Made by a program: the position numbers and the translations under genes. This document shows, in pieces, positions 46,592 through 56,669 of a stretch of DNA of 64,000 nucleotides. Numbering within the stretch: the stretch's first letter is position 1; the number at the start of each line of letters is the position of its first letter. The stretch covers positions 119,373,309 through 119,437,308 of the forward strand of contig OX638368.1 of the NCBI GenBank assembly GCA_951812925.1. Direction: 5' to 3'. Below the pieces are notes generated by a model, which worked only from the letters and a program-made list of their open reading frames with translations, did no database searches and was not told where the DNA came from. This DNA is from Calliopum simillimum. Taxonomy: Eukaryota > Arthropoda > Insecta > Diptera > Lauxaniidae.

Positions 46592-47212
46592 GAAAAAAAT
46601 TAAGAATACTAACATATTCTGAATTTTTGTCGTGATATCTTCATTGCTATTCACACAGCAGAAATTTAGAGGATAAAGTTTTAACTTTGGATTTGTATTC
46701 ATTCCAATTTGGTTTGAATTTTACACCCAAACTATTTGCTATTATACTTTATCCTAAAATTTTTTGCTGTGCACCCTACTTAACGCGTCCTAAAATTTTT
46801 GAATGATTACAACAGGATCTCTTCAAGAGGCAAAGAGCAGAATTAATTTATCTCGCGGTCAATTGCAGCATAACGTCGAAAATATCCCTCATACAATAAG
46901 TCGGACCTAACATAAGCTGTTCACAATTAACTGGTTGTTGTAAAGGAAATCTCTTTACAAACAATTTCAAACATAGCCTATAAAAATATTGATATTAGTT
47001 GCTTTAACATTTTAATTATTTATTTGATGAAAAATCTAATATTTTCCCATATAAAGTGAGTTTTTACCCAATCGGCATCAGATATTATATTGTAGTTTTT
47101 TTCGATCCGAAAATCAAAGATCGAAGCAATTTTCAGCTTTTGCCCCATATGCTATAAACGGTTTTGTGCTGGAAAGCACCTTCATGGCCACATATTTATA
47201 ACATATTAGAAT
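46592..47212. other. Spacer with a possible 118-bp MITE
   Basis: At 46654-46771 inverted ends CACAGCAGAAATTTAGAGGA and, from the right, CACAGCAAAAAATTTTAGGA, both then TAAAGT, bound a 118-bp segment. No target duplication was seen. The rest is AT-rich and unrecognised. Confidence 0.45.
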
Positions 47213-47640
47213 TGCCCAATGGTCAAAATTTGACCAATTATTTATTAAAAAATGTTGGTACTTTTTTCACAATTTAAGGACTTTTTTACTATTTAGTACA
47301 AAAAAAAATCCCATTTATTATCCCTGGTACAATGGCCCATTTATCATCCCATCATCATCCCATGGACAAATGCGAAACGAAAAGAAAACAATATACATGA
47401 AGTCAGTGTCAGTCAGCTTTTTGTGTTTCTCTTTGTGCTGTACTCTCTTTTTAGCGCTATGTGATCGCGTATTTTGTCATTATTAATATTGAAAAATTTG
47501 CATTTAACTTTACCTTGCTTAAGGGCAAAATATTAAATTAATTTTAACTTTGTGCACATTAACACACAAATGCCTTTCTAATGATGTATAATTCAAAGTC
47601 GCGCTTCATTTCTAACATAGTAAAAAAAGTAGGACAAATT
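47213..47640 (+). repeat. Dispersed repeat, copy B (pair with 3613-4010)
   Basis: Starts GCCCAATGGTCAAAATTTGA and ends near TTTCTAACATAGTAAAAAAA. Collinear with copy A, with a short internal duplication of CATCATCCCA near 47350. Non-coding. Confidence 0.7.
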
Positions 47641-49119
47641 AATGCATAGATTTCCTATACGACATATTGAAATGACATACTTGTAAGCTTTTTTAAAGAA
47701 TAATATTTTTCTTAATAAATTAAAATGATAAAGATCTCTTATAATTAAAATTTTTGAATTCAAATATGTCTGCATTCACACATTTACCAACTTAAAACAT
47801 ACGTTACAAGCCACTTAGTCACCTGCAAACCCGACTTCAAAGTAGTCTGAAAACAACAACATAACGTGAAGATATATTTTTCTACTTCTGATAACAACAA
47901 ACTGATAAGTTAATGAAGAAACTAATTTCTTTGCTGACGCCTTAATTTTGTAATCTGTTCAAGTAGGTATTAAAATGATAATCATTTGGGGATTTCATTT
48001 GTGCTACCTTTATTTTATATTCTATTGATGTTATACGAATACAAGCAGAAAGTAGAGCGAAAAAAAAACAAAAACTCTATTGAAACTAATTAAAATTTCA
48101 GTGGTATCTTCAATATTATCTTTTAATTTTCACACAATTTCCAATGCGTTTTGCTCCGTATCCTTCTTTTTCATGCATGAGTATTGCGCATCCAAGCAAA
48201 AACAAAAAAAAAACAACAAAAGTTGAATTTTTCCGTTTTACTCAACTTTTGGCGTATCTTGATCACCTTTCATGATATCCTTTCAATACACATTCACACA
48301 CTAATTGCCAGTCGTACGTGCACACATTGATGTGGGTGGTGTATAACAAACTCAAACTTGGCTACTACGAGACTTGATTTTTATGGATATTTTACTAATC
48401 CTTCAAGCTCACACCTGGATAATGCTGATGCTGCAGTTATTATTATTGTTTCGAATTTGGCAATTTGTGAAATGTTATAGGGTTACCAAGTATTAGCAGT
48501 TAATGTGTGGAAAATAAAAAATTTGGCATTTTGAAACTTTAAAAACTTTTTTTTATTTTGGAATGTAGTTTCACATAAAATTTCTCATCTTAAATTACCT
48601 TAGCGCCAATTTCATATTGTCTGGATTTCGGAAAGCATTTGGCAACCTAGCGTTTTTTATCTACTTAGTTGTTTTGAGCGCACTATTCGTAACACCCCAG
48701 CAGAAAGTTTGATCATCCAAACATAGCTGTTTGGCACATTCCTTTCGTTGTTCGAACCATTCCATTGCCACATCAGAAAACACTTTCCTTTTGTTCAGCG
48801 CTGGCCGCTCATCGTATCACTCCTTTGTTGCCTTCTACAAGAAGGTGCAACCGGAATAGTCGAGAATCGGGTTTCTTCTTTTTGGCTATGGAAAACGAAT
48901 GTGTGTCTTTGAATTTTTCTGCTATAAAACATCATTTTATGTCTTCCATTGGAAGCCGCAAAACTGATCAAAACATAATTTTTTTTTGCCTTCAATTGGA
49001 AGGCGCATTCTGCACAGAATATCACTTTGAGCCTTTGATTGAAAAAATTATGAAATAAAAATAAAAATACGAACGCAGTCGATTACTGAAGTAAGCCCAG
49101 AATCAAACGATAACATTGT
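47641..49119. other. Spacer, no gene seen
   Basis: The frame at 48765-49058 is overlapped by a similar one on the other strand, and neither shows a domain. Part of 48880-49060 has repeated TTTGA/TTGGAAGSCGCA-like words. Nothing firm. Confidence 0.4.
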
Positions 49120-50052
49120 GTTCATTGTTTTTGAGCATCTTAGTCAATTCAAAAAGGAGTAGTTTATTTTTTCACTACTTTTCGGAACATCCAACGATTA
49201 CTACACTTCTGAAGGTGATCGTTTTATTTTCTGCTGGGACCATCACAAGATTCCGAAGCAATTTTACACTTTTGAACATTTATCATTCAATCAGAGTGCA
49301 TAGAGCCCATAATTTAGAGAATATTGCTGCAGTAGCAAAGAGTGTTCGTGAAAACCGTGAACAATCCATTCGTCGCCGATCTCAGGCTTTGGGAATCTCT
49401 TATGGATCATTGCGGCGTATCTTGAGGCGTAATTTTGGTCTACAGACCTATAAAATATAGCTTGTATAAGAATTAAAGCCAGCTGATCTTGGTGTACGTT
49501 TTAATTTCGATTTATGGGTCTTACAACAACTTCCAATTGATTTATTATTTTATCAAAAAATTGTGTTAAGCTACGAAGATCATTTCTGGTTGAACGGCTA
49601 CGTTAACAAGCAAAATTGCCATATTTGGGCCAATGAACAACTAGAATCAGTCCAAAAGCTTCCAATGTATCCCGATAAATCTACTGTTTGGTGTGTTTTA
49701 TGAGCAGGGAGCATCATCGGACCGTATTTTTTCAAAAATGCGGATGGATCACGTGTTACGGTCAACGGTGAACACTACAGAGCAATGATCAAAGAATTTT
49801 ATTGAGGGAAACGTTCAATGAAAATGTCATCTCAAGAAATGCTCCTGTTAATTGGCCAACAACATCATGTGATTTGACGCCATTGTATTACATTCTTGTG
49901 GATATATGTCATATCACTTCCTTATGTCGACAAACTTGAAACTGTTAAGGCTTTGGAAACCAATACAACTCGTGTTATTCAAAGCATAAAATCCGATACG
50001 CTCGAAAGAGTTGTCGAAAAATGGACCCACAGAATGAACCATTTAAGAGCTA
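49120..50052 (+). pseudogene. Mariner (DD41D) transposase, broken
   Basis: Transposase remnant in several frames. The N-terminal part is poorly readable. From about 49310 it shows LENIAAVAKSVRENREQSIR and SYGSLRRILRRNFGLQTYKI, the DNA-binding to catalytic linker typical of the family, with a stop in place of Q right after. Further on, EDHFWLNGYVNKQNCHIWAN carries the first catalytic region, then STVWCVL, a stop, AGSIIGPYFFKNADGS. A deletion near 49798 removes the second catalytic aspartate region (FQQDGATCH in relatives). The end continues across the insertion: HRMNHLRA before it, then the NEIIFKH-like tail at 52040-52076. Not functional. Confidence 0.8.
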
Positions 50053-52024
50053 GATTAGATTAGATTAGATTAGAGTGGTGGCTTAGTAAAACGATGCTAA
50101 CCCTAAGTAGCGCTGTTATTGCCGTTTTAATACCACATCAGTGATCGGCTGGCTGGTAGGAGTGGTTGTCAGACACTGGATTAGATATCCTTTAAAGGAA
50201 ACTGTAAAAAATATTTATATCCATTTTGTTCTATTAATGTAGTTGAGCGAGGAGCCAATCTCAATATCGGCGAGTTCACTCAAATCATTAAAAAAGGGTT
50301 TTCCTAGAGATTTAATCCTGGCTCTAGCTAGAATGGGACAGTTGCAGAGAAAGCGCTCGAGAGATTCCTTCTCGTTGCCATCCATGCAACTCCGACAGAA
50401 TTAAAGAGGATACGCAGCGTTTCGGCATGCTTGCCGATGGACCAGTGCCCAGTGCAAACTGCAGCGATTCTTGCAATATCAGTACGATTTCTGGATAGCA
50501 GGTCTGATGTTTTTGATTTGTTAAATGAAGGCCAAATTGCTCTGGAAATCTTGCATGTTCCTAAAGCTTTCCATCTGACATTCGCCTTGGTGAGGAAATG
50601 CGAGAAAATCACTTTCTTCACCTTACCTATTGGAGTGCATACACACTCAGAATGTGTCCCGCTTAGAGAGGAGCAAAGTCTAGCTAGTTTATCAGCCTTT
50701 TTGTTACTTTCAATGTTCCTATGACCTGGAACCCAGACGTTCAGAGAAGTTCAGATTAACGCCCTAGTTCGATTCAATTTTTTCTGCATTCCTTAACCAG
50801 TTTTGATTTTATTGTTACTGAGTTCAGCGCCTTGATAGCGACCTTACTGTCAGAGTAGATCACCACTTGTCTAAGGCTGAGGTTAGCAGTCTCTACTAGC
50901 CTGCAGGCATTAAGAATCGCGTAAACTTCCACCTGAAAGACGCTAGTTGAATAAGGTAAGCTAAAAGATTGAAATATATTGAGGTCTTTAGAAAATACAC
51001 CCGCACTCACGCCACAGTCCATTTTTGAACCATCAGTGTATATGGAGGTTGCAAAATTTAGGCTAGATGTACTGTCTTCCCTTGGGTTTCTTTCTGGAAA
51101 CCACACACCAAAATTTTTCTCGAAATTTAGTATGGGGTGGATGTAATCTGTGTGGGAGTTAGAAAGTTCAACTGGTGGTATACCAAGGATGGAGCTGTGA
51201 CCATACGTCTTATGAATCCAGCAACCGGCTTCTTTGAGCCTAATCGTACTACATGAGGCAGTGGCTTTAATAAATGAGGTTGGAGGGAGCAGATAAAGAA
51301 GAACACAGAGAGCTGCGGTTGGGCATGATCTCAATGCTCCCGTTACACCAACACATGCGGTCCTCTGTACTTTCTCCAGTTTCGTTTGATTATACCACTT
51401 ATTAGTGGCTGGCCACCAAACTTAAAAGCCTAAAAAGGATTGGACGTATTACGGCTTTATACATCCATAGTACCATTCTTGGTTGAAGTCCCCATTTTTT
51501 GCTGATAGTTTTTTTACATGCATAAAAGGCTATATGTACAGGCTCTCTTGCATCTTTGTTATACGTTATATTTCCAATTTAGCTTCGGATCAAGAAAAAC
51601 TCCAAGATATTTGGCCGAATTGGAAAGTGCTAGAGGTTGTCTTTTCAATCGAGGAAGGTTAAAGTTAGGTTTTTGTAGTGAAGAGCATGAGGTCAGTTTT
51701 TGCTGGGTTAACCCCAAGACCACATTCTGTGGCCCATAAACATAGCTCAGCCAGAGCTCTTTCCATGATGTTACTGATCACGTCAAGATACAGACCTGTT
51801 ACCAGCAGCATTACATCATCCGCCTACGCAACTACCTTCAGACCATTTTTATTGAGCTGTTGTAGCACCGTGTTGAAAACTATGAGCCAAAGCAGAGATG
51901 AGAGTACACCGCTCTGAGGTGTACCCCTTTTTACTGATTTGGACATGTGACTACCGCCCATACTCGCTTGAATGATCCTAGATTCAAGCATGGATGCTAT
52001 CCGGTTGATGAAACAGTGCTCTAC
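50053..52024 (-). mobile_element. I/LOA-like non-LTR retrotransposon, 5'-truncated
   Basis: About 1.97 kb on the minus strand. It inserted with a perfect 14-bp target duplication, CCATTTAAGAGCTA (50039-50052 and 52025-52038), in the mariner. Its 3' end is a (TAATC)n tail (50053-50074 on the plus strand as GATTA repeats). It begins inside the reverse transcriptase, so it was truncated at insertion. Confidence 0.9.
50215..52024 (-). pseudogene. Retrotransposon RT-RNase H polyprotein, broken
   Basis: Minus-strand order: RT fingers/palm piece HCFINRIASMLESRIIQASM then GTPQSGVLSSLLW (51824-52024). The YADD catalytic box follows, but its tyrosine codon is TAG, giving stop-ADDVMLLV (near 51815). 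Then come GVNPAKTDLMLF, thumb remains with frameshifts, and an RNase H domain (50774-51060) with IYTDGSKMDCGVSAGVF, FQVEVYAILNA and VIYSDSKVAIKAL. A C-terminal part follows with RWKALGTCKISRAIWP, LLSRNRTDIARI and a Cys-rich FCRSCMDGNEKESLERFLC. It ends at TAA 50215-50217. RT followed by RNase H places it near the I or LOA clade. Stops and frameshifts make it inactive. Confidence 0.85.
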
Positions 52025-52192
52025 CCATTTAAGAGCTAATCGTGGAAAATATTTGAACGAAATAATTTTCAAACACTGAGTTGTAGGAACTGAACTATCA
52101 TTCCAAATACGGATTTACATCAATACATTGATTTTTATGTATTTTATTTAGAAAACAAAGTAGTTAGCTCTTATTGGATCACCCGTTATATA

Positions 52193-53454
52193 TAACCAAA
52201 TAGCACTTTAAAATTCATCTAGTGCCTAAAATTGATGTAAAATTTGGAAAAAATTTAAATTTAAACTACTAAATTTCCGTCGCTGGTCGATTTTTAACCC
52301 AACAAACTTAAAAAGCATTGTTATTGATTTGGTCAAATTCTTTGGATTCAAGAATTTTTTGTTGGAAACGGTAAGATTTAGATCAAAATCATAAGGATAA
52401 CCAGCTCAAAATACGATAATTGGCATGGTACATGACACTTAATTTTTGGCCATCCCAAAGTTAGCATCCTTACCAGTTCTTATTTCTCTCTTTCCATTTT
52501 TCGTCTTTTTGGTGCACTTTCTACGCACAACGGGGCGGTTTTGCCTTTAAAAAGAATAAGTCGTATGGAATTTTTGCTGCGATTTGAAGTTTTTTCCCAT
52601 AGTGTCATTAACAATTACACATACTTCAATCTTGATATAAAGATTTTCATTAAATTTATAAAAAATAAAAAAAAAATTTCCTTGAAACCAACCAACAATA
52701 ACATCTAGAGACCACGTGGTAAGCCTATTAACGCCAACATTCCAAACACGTTCCACCATTATTGAAACTCACTTTAAGCGCTGCCGGATTAGCTGCGAAT
52801 GAACGATGCAATGTTGCCACCTGATTTAATAGCATTGCACGCGGCGTTAACAAAGTATTTCATTTTCCAATCATAACATTTGCTAAAAAGGATATCGATG
52901 ATATGCGCTAGTGATGCTGCTGCCGTTTGCCAAAATAAAAACTTTACTATGACAGGAGGAGAAGGAGGAGGTGCGGCGTCCAAAGGAGTACGCAACATTT
53001 TGTTGCTGTTGTTGTTTGTTGTTGGTTTTGCAAAATTATCCTTAGGGCAGGTGTTATTTTGATCACGTAATCCAATGTATTTTTGATACTCTCTGCTGCT
53101 TGCGATGATAATAAAAGCTAAATTGAATTTGCGTTTTGGTTACAACAACACAGCAAAATCATTATTGTAAATACAACAACAACTCGATAATTTGTTACTC
53201 GTTACTGGCTGGCATTGATGAACCATGAACCATTATAACATTGAAAATATTTTAGGAAGATTTTCCAATTTTACACAAAATCAATTTATCATTTTATTAT
53301 TGAAAAACATTTGGATAGTAATTTTCACTTAATTCTTGTGCAGGATACACGAATGTATTGGAATTATTTTAATAGCAAGCAACAACGATGACAATAAACC
53401 ATCAGGATATCAGAACATCAGCATATGTTTTACACATTTCATATGAATGTACAT
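52193..53454. other. Spacer, no gene seen
   Basis: 52780-53060 holds short frames on both strands around GGAGGAGAAGGAGGAGGTGC, with no recognisable domain. Otherwise AT-rich. Confidence 0.4.
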
Positions 53455-54480
53455 TAGAGCGCCCATATGTAAAATAAATGTCAAAAATTAGTATTTGACA
53501 TGCACACTATAGGACTGTGGTAAAATGACTTTCCAGCCATAGGAAGTTCGATGCAACTTTTGAATACTTACATATTTGAAATTATATAACTTCTCGGCTT
53601 TTTATACGATTTTGATGAAATTTTCAGGGAAAGTGTAGAAAAATATGAGTTTTTGAGAAAAAAAATTACACGGAAAAAAATTTTTATTTTCGGTGTAAAA
53701 AAAACTTTTCTTCTTTTTGAAAGCCAATTTGGGGCTTGGAGCACCCTTTTTATTTTTTTTTTTTCAATATTTTTATTGCAACCCTCAAAATCGTGGTATC
53801 TTTAAAAGTTTTAATATTATGAGTATTTGAAGTTGTTTAATGTTGTGTTTATCATGAGTCGTTGGTGCACGTTTGTTACCATATAGGGTTGCCACCGTCC
53901 GGAAGTATTTTTTTTTTTTCGGTGGTCCCTAGTGATTTCTTTTTTTTTTTTTTTTTTTTGAATATTTTTGTAGTATATTCAACCCATTTCAACCAAGGTT
54001 TTGCAAAAAGGGGTCAAAAAGACCCATAAAAACGTGATATAATGAGGTAAAGATATTGTTTTTATGAGTCTTTTCGACCCCTTTTTTGCAAAACCTTGTT
54101 GGGTTGAATAAGAAAAAAAAATTTTTTTACACCGAAAAAAAAGATTTTTTTTAGTGTAGTTTTTTTTTAAAAGCTCATATTTTTCTACACTTATTCTGAA
54201 AATTTCATCCAAATCGGATAAAAATCCGAAGAGCTATGAATTTTCAAATATGTGAGTATCCAAAAATTGCATCGAACTTACTATGGCCGCCATCTTGGAT
54301 TTTTTTGAAATTTCGGAAATCATTTTACCACATTCATATGTATGTCAAATGCCAACTTTTCACTAATTTTCAAAAAAATCGGAGATGTCAACCCAAGGCT
54401 TTATCGATTACGCAAAGATTGACCCATATAGCCGAGCCGGTTTTCGATCAAAGCTTCATGAATTTTAAAAGGGCATTTTT
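53455..54480. mobile_element. Fold-back element, TAGAGCGCCC family relative
   Basis: Starts TAGAGCGCCCATATG, the same terminus as the fold-back at 18475-20307. The arms 53520-53705 and 54120-54335 are inverted copies (GTGGTAAAATGA, AAGTTCGATGCAA, GTGTAGAAAAATATGAG, TTCGGTGTAAAAAA). A second hairpin lies in the middle (GGTTTTGCAAAAAGGGGTC at 53998 with its inverse near 54076). The right terminus is not a clean inverse of the left, so the end is approximate. Near the right end AGCCGGTTTTCGATCAAAG matches 18611-18629. Confidence 0.7.
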
Positions 54481-54779
54481 TTTTTTATTTTTTTTATAAT
54501 AGAAGCTTTTTTCGATGTTTTTGTCGATGCTAAATCTAAATCCGATCTCAGAATTGCTTTATCGAGCATGGATTTTGATACATATTTCCTAACCATAAAG
54601 TTACAAAACTATATTTTTGAGCTTATAACAGTTAGGTTGAAAAGTTCGTGTCATTTCTTAGAAAGGGTGCCACAAGAATTTTTTCCAACCTTCAAACAAC
54701 GCGTGTCAAAATTTGAACAAAGATCAAATATTTGATTCGTCAGCTATAGCATTTTGAATAAAGTAACTTTAATTGCTGG

Positions 54780-55849
54780 TACAAACCATTTCAAAACGAT
54801 CAAGATTTTTTTTATGGCATCCGATTTGGCTATAAATTGGCATAAGCAATAGTTGCATAGTGGAAAAAATTACTACCAAATATTTTTTCAAAATTTAAAA
54901 AAATGGCGGAGATATGGGACTTTGAAATTTTTAGGTTAGTTTTTTTTGAGAAGCAATAACTTCGGTTGCATTTATCCAATTTTCAATTTTATGGTGTTAA
55001 ATGATTTGTCTTAAAACAGGCTTTGAAATAAAAACTAGCAAACATTTTGTTTTTTTTTTTATATATAGTTTACACTGAAAAAAAAAATTTAAATTGAGTT
55101 TCCCAAAATACGTCCTTTTTAATATTTTTTATTTTTCTTGTAAAAAAAGCTACAAAAATTGGAGTGGGCCTCCCAGTGGTTCTCCAGAAAAACAATAAAA
55201 TGTAGCTTTTGCCGCAATTTTTCAGTACAATTTTTTTGAATTTGAAATTTTTAATTAAACGTTAATTTGAATTTGAAAAAAGTGCGTTGGTACTTATGTT
55301 AGTACTATACAAGCAAAAAAACAGTCAATAAACTATTTTCAGCATTTAAAAATTTTTTTTAATTAAAATTTTAAATTAAAAAAATGTACTGAAAAATTGC
55401 GGAGATGCTACATTTTATTGTTTTTCTGGAGAACCACTGGCAGGCTCACTCCAATTTTTGGAGGACTGGTAAGTTACACTTGTAGCTTTTTTTGCAAGAA
55501 AAATAAAAAATATTAAAAAGGACATATTTTGGGAAACTCAATTTAAATTTTTTTTTTCAGTGTAAACTATATATAAAAAAAAATTTTTGCTAGTTTTTAT
55601 TTCAAAGCCTGTTTTAAGACAAATCATTTAACACCATAAAATTGAAAATTGGATAAATGCAACCGAAGTTATTGCTTCTCAAAAAAAACTAACCTAAAAA
55701 TTTCAAAGTCCCATATCTCCGCCATTTTTTTAAATTTTGAAAAAATATTTGGTAATAATTTTTTTCACTATGCAACTATTGCTTATGCCAATTTATAGCC
55801 AAATCGGATGCCATGAACAAATTTCTTGATCGTTTACACATGGTTTGTA
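54780..55849. mobile_element. 1.07-kb fold-back nested in the mariner
   Basis: Arms of about 435 bp are almost perfect inverses. Paired words are GGCATCCGATTTGGCTATAA, GGCGGAGATATGGGACTTTG, GAAGCAATAACTTCGGTTGC and GGAGAACCACTGG. The outer ends are TACAAACCA and TGGTTTGTA. Outside, ATTGCTGG (54772-54779) and CCTGCTGG (55850-55857) match 6 of 8, a possible duplication. The loop is about 180 bp. No coding potential. Confidence 0.88.
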
Positions 55850-55857
55850 CCTGCTGG

Positions 55858-56600
55858 AAAAAAATGGAAACAATAGAATTTCGTGTGTTAATAAAACACT
55901 GTTTTCTAATGGAAGACAACTGTACTGGAGCAAAAACTTGAGTTCATACGTAGTGCTATCCGTGCAAGCCGTATGAGCTTCGAAGATGATGAGCATAGTG
56001 GACGTCTAAAAGAGGTTCTTACTCCAGAATACATCCAAAATAACGGGATCTGAAGATATTAAAGAAACGTGTTAGACATATTGTGTATTGGAGCAGTTTA
56101 ATCGCAATAAAACCAAATTTTCGCATCGATATGTGACAATGGATGAATCGTAGCTCCATCATTACACTCCAGAACCAACATGGCGTCTGTATTTTGAGAT
56201 GCACATGGTATATTGATCATCGATTATCTTAAAATGGGAAAAACAACCAACAGCGACTATAATATAGCATTGTTGAAGGATGAAATCGCGGAAAAGTGGC
56301 CGTATTTGATGAAAAAAATTTATTGTTTCATCAAGACAATGCTCTGTGTCACAAGTTGGTAAAAACAATGGTCAAATTCAATGAATTGGGTTATGAAGTG
56401 CTTTTATCCACCGTATTCTCCATTCTATTTTCAGACCTCAAGAGAATGCTCGCTGCAAAGAAATTTAGCACCAATATAGAAGTAATCGCCAAAACAGAGA
56501 GCTATTTCGATGCAAAAGACAAAGCTCACTTAAAAAATTGATTTGAATAGTTGAAAGACCACTATTATCAGTGTATTGCCATTGAAGGTTAAATGTTGAA
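55858..56600 (+). pseudogene. Mariner transposase, broken
   Basis: Transposase remnant from about 55868 (MEFRVLIKHCFLMEDNC-like, the mariner helix-turn-helix start) through several stops. A QWMNRSSIITL-like piece marks the region of the first catalytic aspartate (usual MDETW reading disrupted by a stop). LLFHQDNALCHK holds the second aspartate (about 56330). The usual YSPDLAPSDY block is reduced to YSPFYF by a deletion near 56420, removing the third catalytic aspartate. The tail is well kept: SDLKRMLAAKKFSTN, KTESYFDAKDKAHLKN, and beyond a stop CIAIEG. Inactive. Confidence 0.78.
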
Positions 56601-56669
56601 TAATAAAATTGAGTTTTTCCAAATATATGTTTTTTCTTCAAAACGATACGAACTTTTCGAACAACATGT

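Larger units (their letters stand above)
49120..52192 (+). mobile_element. DD41D mariner interrupted by a retrotransposon
   Basis: The mariner is about 1.1 kb (49120-50052 plus 52025-52192) and is split by a 1.97-kb non-LTR insertion. The right tail ATTGGATCACCCGTTATAT matches the tail of the 3' fragment at 9735-9753. The left terminus could not be matched, so the start is approximate. Confidence 0.8.
54628..56669 (+). mobile_element. Mariner (DD34D type) interrupted by a fold-back
   Basis: Inverted ends with GAAAAGTTCGTGTCATTTCT on the left and, inverted from the right, GAAAAGTTCGTATCGTTTTG; TA borders at 54626-54627 and 56670-56671. Without the nested 1.07-kb fold-back (54780-55849) the element is about 0.97 kb, shorter than the usual 1.3 kb, so it also carries deletions. 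Confidence 0.82.

Noticed and set aside
48765..49058. 97-residue frame and its overlapping minus-strand partner
   Set aside because: Two overlapping antisense frames of similar length, neither with a recognisable motif; likely chance.
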